From: Betaproteobacteria bacterium
GTDB taxonomy: Bacteria > Pseudomonadota > Gammaproteobacteria > Burkholderiales > SG8-39
NCBI GenBank assembly: GCA_027317055.1
Contig: DAHVFK010000244.1
Span: 1-5,668, forward strand
Reading direction: 5' to 3'
Length of the DNA stretch: 5,668 bases
The notes under the pieces are model-generated. The model was given only the letters and a program-made list of their open reading frames with translations, had not been told where the DNA came from and made no database searches. Position numbers and translations under genes: made by a program. Below are positions 1 to 3,875 of this stretch, one piece after another. The stretch's first letter is position 1, and each line of letters starts with the position of its first letter.

Positions 1-197
1 TTGATGCGCGGATCGGTGAACGACACCGTCTGCGCGCGCGCGTAGCGCGGCAGCAGCGCCTGCGCCATCGCCAGGCCCCCGGCGGTCAGCAGCGCGGCGC
101 GCTTGAGAAACTCGCGCCGGTCGATCCCGCCGTGGCAGTACTCGTCGTAGAGATCGTAGACTCGCTGATCGATCGCGCTATCCGTTGTCTCGCTCAT
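1..197 (-). CDS. Dienelactone hydrolase family protein, N-terminal fragment (Tat-exported)
   Basis: This is the first 65 complete codons of a gene reading leftward and cut by the window edge. The start is the ATG whose complement lies at 195-197, preceded on the minus strand by a purine-rich GGGGGTGAG ribosome site. The fragment has a hydrophilic head (residues 1-25), a near-perfect twin-arginine motif DRREFLK (26-32), a hydrophobic stretch (about 34-49) and a likely cleavage site after ARA (53-55). The mature part begins QTVSFTDPRI. This long-headed Tat leader followed by a TDPRI segment is what I recall from periplasmic dienelactone hydrolase/carboxymethylenebutenolidase family alpha/beta hydrolases. 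The catalytic domain lies outside the window, so the enzyme family is inferred from the leader alone. Tat export is well supported. The gene diverges from the lipoprotein gene at 245, with only 47 bases between the two starts. Confidence 0.7.
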   Translation of the reverse strand, partial: MSETTDSAIDQRVYDLYDEYCHGGIDRREFLKRAALLTAGGLAMAQALLPRYARAQTVSFTDPRI

Positions 198-215
198 CGC
201 TCACCCCCGGGGCGA

Positions 216-221
216 TATACT
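216..221 (+). promoter_or_regulatory. Possible -10 element (TATACT) for the lipoprotein gene
   Basis: TATACT matches the sigma-70 -10 consensus at five of six positions and lies in the 47-base gap between the divergent hydrolase and lipoprotein genes. Transcription would begin near 228, leaving a leader of about 17 bases that holds only the ribosome site. No good -35 is seen at the expected spacing (193-198 reads CTCATC), so the call is tentative. Confidence 0.3.
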
Positions 222-230
222 TTCCTGCAG

Positions 231-236
231 AGGAGG
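231..236 (+). promoter_or_regulatory. Strong Shine-Dalgarno site of the lipoprotein gene
   Basis: AGGAGG lies 8 bases before the ATG at 245. It fixes this start over the in-frame ATG at 185, which would place a hydrophilic extension in front of an otherwise ideal lipoprotein signal peptide. Confidence 0.85.
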
Positions 237-244
237 AAATTACC

Positions 245-574
245 ATGCGCCGAGCCGCGATTATCTTCTCCCTGACGCTGCTGCTGTCCGCCTGCGGCAC
301 CTTCCAGGTCGGCGGCAACTTCGACCTCGCCGCCTTCCAGTCCAAGGTACGGCGTGGCGAGACCACGCAGGCCGAGGTGCAGCGCATGCTCGGCGCGCCC
401 GACGGCACCGGGGTGTCGGTCGAGACCGGCGGCGAGCGCTACACGCAGTGGACCTACTACTACGGCAGCGGCAGCCTGTCCGACACGTCCAACACGCGGG
501 TCAAGATGCTGCAGATCAAGTTCGATTCCTCCGGCGTGGTCCGGGCGTACAACTGGACGGCCAACAGCCGCTAA
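245..574 (+). CDS. Small outer-membrane lipoprotein, SmpA/BamE-like
   Basis: The gene encodes 109 residues. Residues 1-17 form a lipoprotein signal peptide: MRR, a hydrophobic core, then the lipobox LSAC with Cys17 as the lipidation site. Residue 18 is Gly rather than Asp, which favours outer-membrane sorting. The mature protein contains FQSKVRRGETTQAEVQRMLGAP (about residues 31-52), written here as two parts: an FQSKVRRG lead-in and the T-x-x-E-V-x-x-x-L-G-x-P pattern typical of SmpA/OmlA/BamE-fold lipoproteins. It is followed by beta-strand-like segments (YTQWTYYYG, VKMLQIKFD, GVVRAYNWT). BamE itself is an accessory subunit of the outer-membrane beta-barrel assembly machine. Many paralogues share the fold without that role, and the neighbours here are not bam genes. 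I therefore call the fold, not BamE function. The start is set by the strong ribosome site at 231-236. A hairpin follows the stop. Confidence 0.8.
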   Translation: MRRAAIIFSLTLLLSACGTFQVGGNFDLAAFQSKVRRGETTQAEVQRMLGAPDGTGVSVETGGERYTQWTYYYGSGSLSDTSNTRVKMLQIKFDSSGVVRAYNWTANSR

Positions 575-589
575 AAACCTGTTCCGGCT

Positions 590-606
590 CAGGCGCTTGG
601 CGCCTG
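590..606 (+). terminator. Hairpin after the lipoprotein gene, possible terminator
   Basis: CAGGCGC-TTG-GCGCCTG is a perfect 7-bp GC-rich stem with a three-base loop, 15 bases after the lipoprotein stop. There is no downstream T-run (the sequence continues TTACGACC), so it is either a weak or factor-assisted terminator or an mRNA-stabilising hairpin. Confidence 0.4.
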
Positions 607-620
607 TTACGACCGGTAAC
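606..620. repeat. Inverted repeat GTTAC-N5-GTAAC upstream of the glycine-zipper gene
   Basis: This 15-base dyad has 5-base arms and a 5-base centre. It abuts the preceding hairpin and lies about 90 bases before the next start codon. Its size and spacing suit a dimeric regulator's operator, but short dyads arise by chance and no cognate regulator is visible. Confidence 0.25.
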
Positions 621-696
621 ACTCGGTTTCAGACGCTCACCTGAACGGCGTCGACAATGCTCCCGTGCCCGCAGTGCTGGGGCGCGCAAACAGAAA

Positions 697-702
697 AAGG
701 AG
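697..702 (+). promoter_or_regulatory. Shine-Dalgarno site of the glycine-zipper gene
   Basis: AAGGAG stands 6 bases before the ATG at 709. It selects this ATG, which begins a clean signal peptide, over longer in-frame readings further upstream. Confidence 0.8.
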
Positions 703-708
703 CCAGAC

Positions 709-1152
709 ATGAAACCGATCCAACTCCTCACCGCAGCGCTCATCGGCGGTTCGCTGATCGCAGCCGCGCCGGCGTTCGCCGACCCGGGCAATTGGCAGCG
801 CGGGGACCGCTTCGAGCGCCGCGACCGCGACCATTACCGCCGCTACGACCGCGACGACCGGCGCTACTTCATCGAGCGCCGCGTGATCGTACGCCAGCCG
901 ATGGTCGTTTACCGCGAGCCGGCGCGCGTCTATTACGCTCCGCCCGCGCCGGTCTACTACGCACGCCCGGCGCCCGCCCCGGTGTATTACGGCTACGCGA
1001 GCCCCGCGGGCGCGGGCACGGTCGCCGGCGCACTCGCCGGCGCAATGATCGGCAGCCAGCTGGGTCACGGTCCCGACCGGGTCGCGGGCGCGGCGTTCGG
1101 CAGCGTGCTGGGCGCGGTGATCGGCAGCCAGCTCGACTACGGCCGCTACTAG
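709..1152 (+). CDS. Secreted glycine-zipper (2TM type) envelope protein
   Basis: The gene encodes 147 residues. Residues 1-24 form a Sec signal peptide ending APAFA, with cleavage before Asp25. Next comes a very charged Arg/Asp segment (about 28-58), a Tyr/Pro/Ala-rich segment with three VYY units (74-76, 82-84, 92-94), and a Gly/Ala-rich hydrophobic tail (101-142). The tail holds two GxxxG-like glycine-zipper halves, each ending in IGSQL. The organisation matches exported glycine-zipper 2TM-domain proteins of proteobacteria, whose close-packed helices are thought to insert in or associate with the outer membrane. Their precise role is unknown. The two halves share an exact 16-base repeat (1046-1061 and 1118-1133), pointing to internal duplication. 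The gene converges on the MlaF-type ATPase gene, and the two stop codons overlap. Family assignment is reasonably sure; function is not. Confidence 0.82.
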   Translation: MKPIQLLTAALIGGSLIAAAPAFADPGNWQRGDRFERRDRDHYRRYDRDDRRYFIERRVIVRQPMVVYREPARVYYAPPAPVYYARPAPAPVYYGYASPAGAGTVAGALAGAMIGSQLGHGPDRVAGAAFGSVLGAVIGSQLDYGRY

Positions 1153-1949
1153 GCGATGCGCAGCTCCTCGTCGATCGGCTTGGCGGGGAAGTGGAACCGC
1201 ACCGGGCCGTCGGGGAGCGCGTTCATGAACTGCTTCAGATAGGGATCCTCCGAGGACGCGACCGCCTCGGGGGTCCCTTCCCCGACCACCACGCCCTCCG
1301 AGATAACGTAGAGGTAGTCCACCACCTTGAGCGACTCGCTCACGTCGTAGGTGACGACGATCGAGGTGGTGCCGATGGCGTCGTTCAGCTTGCGCACCAG
1401 CTCGGCGATGACGTTGAGCGTGATCGGATCGAGGCCGGCGAAGGGCTCGTCGTACATCGTCAGCATGGGGTCGGCGGCGATCGCGCGCGCGAGCGCGATG
1501 CGGCGCGCCATCCCGCCCGACAGGTCGGCCGGCATCAGGCCCTGCGCGCCGCGCAGCCCAACCGCCTGCAGCTTCATCAGCACCAGCTTGCGGATCAGCT
1601 CTTCGGGCAGCGCGTGGTGCTCGCGGATCGGAAACGCGATGTTCTCGTACACCGACAGGTCGCTGAACAGCCCGCTGGTCTGGAACATCATCCCCATCTC
1701 GCGCCGCAGCGCATACAACGCGTCCGTGCCGAGCTCGTGCACCACCTTGCCGTCGACCGTGATCCGGCCGCGCGAAGGCCGCAGCTGCCCGCCGATCAGC
1801 TTCAGCAGCGTCGTCTTGCCGCAGCCGCTCGCGCCCAGGATGGCGACCACCTTGCCGCGCGGGATCTTCAGGCTCAGGCCCTTGAAGATCTCGTGCTCGT
1901 TGTAGGCGAAGTGCAGGTCTTCGATTTCGACGATGTTGTCCGCGGCCAT
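1149..1949 (-). CDS. mlaF: MlaF-type ABC transporter ATPase with altered switch histidine
   Basis: The gene encodes 266 residues. MlaF is the cytoplasmic ATPase of the Mla system, which moves phospholipids between the inner and outer membranes together with the permease MlaE, MlaD and MlaB. Visible motifs are Walker A GASGCGKT (39-46), Q-loop Gln90 in MMFQTSGLF, signature LSGGM (143-147), Walker B LTMYDEP (163-169, Asp167/Glu168) and D-loop AGLD (171-174). The tail DGPVRFHFPA (247-256) resembles the MlaF C-terminal extension. The switch (H-loop) position reads VVTYD, so residue 201 is Tyr (minus-strand codon TAC, at 1347-1349), where the family usually has His. The start ATG (1947-1949) begins just before the conserved ATPase core. 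The frame stays open upstream to 2081, but that extension looks non-coding, and no good ribosome site is seen. No mlaE, mlaD, mlaC or mlaB gene lies next to it. Confidence 0.88.
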   Translation of the reverse strand: MAADNIVEIEDLHFAYNEHEIFKGLSLKIPRGKVVAILGASGCGKTTLLKLIGGQLRPSRGRITVDGKVVHELGTDALYALRREMGMMFQTSGLFSDLSVYENIAFPIREHHALPEELIRKLVLMKLQAVGLRGAQGLMPADLSGGMARRIALARAIAADPMLTMYDEPFAGLDPITLNVIAELVRKLNDAIGTTSIVVTYDVSESLKVVDYLYVISEGVVVGEGTPEAVASSEDPYLKQFMNALPDGPVRFHFPAKPIDEELRIA

Positions 1950-2016
1950 GGGGCGCAGTTTAACCCTGTCGGGCGCCGCAGTTCGCGCGGGGCAATCCGG
2001 AACCGGGCTTGGCACG

Positions 2017-2022
2017 TATATC
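2017..2022 (+). promoter_or_regulatory. Possible -10 element (TATATC) for msrB
   Basis: TATATC lies in the 126-base divergent gap between the MlaF-type gene and msrB. It would give a leader of roughly 48 bases containing a hairpin and the ribosome site. No convincing -35 accompanies it (about 1994-1999 is GC-rich with no TTGACA likeness), so this is a weak call. Confidence 0.2.
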
Positions 2023-2037
2023 CATCCATGTAAGGAA

Positions 2038-2052
2038 CGGCCTGCAAGGCCG
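2038..2052 (+). other. Small hairpin in the msrB leader
   Basis: CGGCCT-GCA-AGGCCG forms a perfect 6-bp stem with a three-base loop, ending 10 bases before the msrB Shine-Dalgarno site. It could affect translation or mRNA stability, or be incidental in GC-rich DNA. It is too short to name as a known riboswitch or attenuator. Confidence 0.3.
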
Positions 2053-2062
2053 ACCCATCGCC

Positions 2063-2070
2063 AAAGGAGG
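2063..2070 (+). promoter_or_regulatory. Strong Shine-Dalgarno site of msrB
   Basis: AAAGGAGG is close to a full anti-16S match and lies 5 bases before the ATG at 2076. It fixes the start used for the exported form of MsrB. Confidence 0.88.
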
Positions 2071-2075
2071 AAAGC

Positions 2076-2555
2076 ATGCAACGACGCACCATCCTACGCA
2101 TCCTGGCGGCCGCGCCCCTGCTCGGCGCGGGCCCGCACGCGTTCGCCGAAACCCCGGACAAGGACTGGAAAGCTCTCACCGACGCCGAGTGGAGGAAGCG
2201 CTTGACGCCCGCGCAGTACAAGGTGCTGCGCCACGAGGGCACCGAGGCCGCGGGCAGCAGCCCGCTGAACCACGAGAAGCGCCCGGGCGTGTTCGCCTGC
2301 GCCGGCTGCGCGCTGCCGCTTTTCAGCTCGGACATGAAGTACGAAAGCGGCACCGGCTGGCCGAGCTTCTTTACGCACCTTGCGGGCGCGTTTCAAACCA
2401 AGCGCGATTTCAGGCTGGTCTGGCCGCGCACCGAGTACCACTGCGCACGCTGCGGCGGCCACCAGGGCCACGTGTTCGACGACGGCCCGCCGCCGACCGG
2501 CAAGCGCTGGTGCAACAACGGGGTGGCGCTCTCGTTCCTGCCGAAGGAGGCTTGA
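2076..2555 (+). CDS. msrB: Exported peptide-methionine (R)-S-oxide reductase MsrB
   Basis: The gene encodes 159 residues. MsrB reduces the R-epimer of methionine sulfoxide in oxidised proteins. The N-terminus is a twin-arginine-like signal: QRRTILRIL (2-10), a hydrophobic core and a cleavage site after AFA (22-24). The enzyme should therefore act in the periplasm. The SelR/MsrB domain follows: zinc cysteines Cys75/Cys78 and Cys123/Cys126, the GTGWPSF motif (92-98), GHVFDDGP with His132, and the catalytic segment RWCNNGVAL with Cys146. Canonical enzymes often read RYCxNS there. The Cys found in SGCGWPSF of many MsrBs is Thr93 here. The mature protein has only five cysteines, four of them zinc ligands, so no resolving Cys is available. 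The gene diverges from the MlaF-type gene and converges on a tiny membrane-protein gene 7 bases beyond its stop. Confidence 0.95.
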   Translation: MQRRTILRILAAAPLLGAGPHAFAETPDKDWKALTDAEWRKRLTPAQYKVLRHEGTEAAGSSPLNHEKRPGVFACAGCALPLFSSDMKYESGTGWPSFFTHLAGAFQTKRDFRLVWPRTEYHCARCGGHQGHVFDDGPPPTGKRWCNNGVALSFLPKEA

Positions 2556-2562
2556 GCCGGCG

Positions 2563-2757
2563 CTAGCGGTTGCGCCTGCCCTTGGTGAGGTCCGGGTCCC
2601 AGGGCTGGCCGGAACCCGAGTGCGTCTGGTTCATGCGCTTGCGTTCGCGCTCGCGCTTTCTCTTCTCGCGCGCTGGCAGCACGACCACCCAGTACAGCAC
2701 GACCGCGATCACCGCCGCGATGACGCCGAGTTCGAGCAGATCCATGCCGCCGCTCAT
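2563..2757 (-). CDS. Small single-span membrane protein of unknown function
   Basis: The gene encodes 64 residues. I do not recognise a named family. The N-terminus carries MDLLEL, followed by one strongly hydrophobic helix (about 11-27). A very basic segment, KRKRERERKR (32-41), and a hydrophilic tail containing QPWDPDLTKG follow. By the positive-inside rule the C-terminus should be cytoplasmic and the short N-terminus periplasmic. The chosen start (ATG complement at 2755-2757) has a G-rich ribosome-like site, GGGGGT, 6 bases upstream on the minus strand. An alternative ATG four codons later (complement at 2743-2745) lacks one, and the longer frame reaching 2826 adds residues with no membrane-protein character. 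Its stop is 7 bases from that of convergent msrB. A plausible promoter lies at 2792-2820. The clear membrane topology and promoter support a real gene rather than a chance frame. Confidence 0.65.
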   Translation of the reverse strand: MSGGMDLLELGVIAAVIAVVLYWVVVLPAREKRKRERERKRMNQTHSGSGQPWDPDLTKGRRNR

Positions 2758-2791
2758 CCGCAAACCCCCGCAGTGAACCCCATGCAGAAGA

Positions 2792-2820
2792 TTGATATCC
2801 TCCGCCGCGCCGCGGCTCAA
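2792..2820 (-). promoter_or_regulatory. Probable sigma-70 promoter of the small membrane-protein gene
   Basis: Read on the minus strand, TTGAGC (complement at 2815-2820) and TATCAA (complement at 2792-2797) are separated by exactly 17 bases. Each matches its consensus hexamer at four of six positions. Transcription would start near 2785, about 28 bases before the ATG at 2757. Confidence 0.4.
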
Positions 2821-2876
2821 GAACATTTACCAACTGTTGCAATACTTGCTCCAGCCTTGCGACGCCGCGCGCCCCG

Positions 2877-2882
2877 TAGAAT
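2877..2882 (+). promoter_or_regulatory. -10 element (TAGAAT) of srkA, implying a leaderless transcript
   Basis: TAGAAT matches the -10 consensus at five of six positions and ends 6 bases before the srkA ATG at 2889, so the first transcribed base would be at or next to that A. The best -35-like hexamer, TTGCGA (2857-2862), is only 14 bases away, shorter than ideal. The intervening GCGCGC offers no ribosome site. Confidence 0.5.
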
Positions 2883-2888
2883 GCGCGC

Positions 2889-3875
2889 ATGCCGAGCCAT
2901 GATCCGCACCCCTACGCAGGCCTCACGCCCGACGTGGTGCTCGACGCGATCGAGAGCACGGGCCTGCGCTGCGACGGGCGTCAGCTCGCGCTCAACAGCT
3001 ACGAGAATCGTGTCTACCAGATCGGCGTCGAGGACGGCGCGCCGGTGGTGGCCAAGTTCTACCGCCCGGGGCGCTGGAGCGATGCGCAGATCATCGAGGA
3101 GCACGCGTTCGTGCGCGAGCTGGCCGAGCGCGAGATCCCGGTGGTCGCGCCGCTCGAGATCGCAGCGAACACGCTGCACGGGTTCGGCGGCTATCGATTC
3201 GCGCTCTACCCGCGGCGTGGCGGGCGCGCGCCCGAGCTCGAGGACCGCAAGACCCTGGAGTGGATTGGCCGCTTCATCGGGCGCATCCACGCGCTGGGCG
3301 CGCTGCGCCCGTTCGCCGCGCGCCCGGCGCTCGACATCGAGAGCTTCGGCCTCGAGCCGCGCGACTGGCTGCTCGCGCACGGCTTCGTTCCGCCGGACCT
3401 GCTCGATGCCTGGGCAAGCGTCGCCGCGCTCGCGCTCGAGGGCGTGCGGCGCTGCTACGAGCGCGCCGGCAGCGTCGCCGCGCTGCGGCTGCACGGCGAC
3501 TGCCACGCCGGCAACATGCTGTGGACCGACGACGGCCCGCACTTCGTCGACTTCGACGATAGCCGCATGGGTCCCGCGACGCAGGATCTTTGGATGCTGC
3601 TCCCGGGTGAGCGCGCGGAGATGACCGCGAGCCTTTGCGACGTGCTTGCCGGCTACGAGAGCTTCCGCGAGTTCGACCGGCGCGAGCTGCACCTGATCGA
3701 GGCCCTGCGCACGCTGCGCCTGCTGCATTACTCGGCCTGGATCGCGCGGCGCTGGGACGACCCCGCGTTTCCGGCGGCGTTTTCCTGGTTCAACACCCAG
3801 CGCTACTGGCAGGACCGCATCCTCGAGCTGCGCGTGCAGGTCGCGCTGATGGACGAGCCGCCGCTCCGCGTATGA
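2889..3875 (+). CDS. srkA: Stress response kinase A (SrkA/YihE family Ser/Thr kinase)
   Basis: The gene encodes 328 residues, the same length as I recall for Escherichia coli SrkA (YihE). That kinase has an aminoglycoside-phosphotransferase-like fold, phosphorylates proteins on Ser/Thr and protects cells during envelope and oxidative stress. Conserved blocks are LNSYENRVYQ (35-44, nucleotide-binding loop), VAKFYRPGRW with probable ATP-binding Lys56, EEHAF (70-74), the catalytic loop LHGDCHAGN with Asp204 and Asn209, and the metal-binding VDFDD (220-224, Asp221). The C-terminal WIARRWDDPAFP and EPPL segments also fit the family. Starts further upstream are excluded because an in-frame TAG lies at 2877-2879. 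The first in-frame GTGs (2934, 2937) would remove the conserved LTPD region. No Shine-Dalgarno site precedes the ATG. The stop overlaps the next gene's start as ATGA. Confidence 0.93.
   Translation: MPSHDPHPYAGLTPDVVLDAIESTGLRCDGRQLALNSYENRVYQIGVEDGAPVVAKFYRPGRWSDAQIIEEHAFVRELAEREIPVVAPLEIAANTLHGFGGYRFALYPRRGGRAPELEDRKTLEWIGRFIGRIHALGALRPFAARPALDIESFGLEPRDWLLAHGFVPPDLLDAWASVAALALEGVRRCYERAGSVAALRLHGDCHAGNMLWTDDGPHFVDFDDSRMGPATQDLWMLLPGERAEMTASLCDVLAGYESFREFDRRELHLIEALRTLRLLHYSAWIARRWDDPAFPAAFSWFNTQRYWQDRILELRVQVALMDEPPLRV

Noticed and set aside
185..244. Upstream in-frame ATG at 185 as the lipoprotein start
   Set aside because: It would overlap the divergent hydrolase gene, has no ribosome site and would bury the signal peptide. 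The ATG at 245 has AGGAGG at ideal spacing.
628..658. TTCAGA / GACAAT as a promoter for the glycine-zipper gene
   Set aside because: Both hexamers are poor and the spacing is 19 bases. No extracytoplasmic sigma-factor motif with correct spacing was found either.
1023..1042. CGCCGGCG-CACT-CGCCGGCG inverted repeat, a possible regulatory hairpin
   Set aside because: It lies inside the glycine-zipper coding region, where repeated Ala-Gly codons produce GCCGGC runs, and CGCCGGCG is itself palindromic.
657..2033. Very long plus-strand open frame (458 codons) crossing the glycine-zipper and MlaF-type genes
   Set aside because: It is Arg/Pro/His-rich with no domain likeness and runs in the wrong frame through one well-supported gene and antisense to another. 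Such frames are common in GC-rich coding DNA.
1950..2081. N-terminal extension of the MlaF-type protein to 2081
   Set aside because: The extra residues are not ATPase-like and would overlap the start and ribosome site of divergent msrB. The ATG at 1949 matches the family's usual start.
2817..3728. Long minus-strand open frame antisense to srkA
   Set aside because: Composition is Arg/Ala/Val/Glu-biased without recognisable motifs, while the sense strand encodes all SrkA motifs at full family length.
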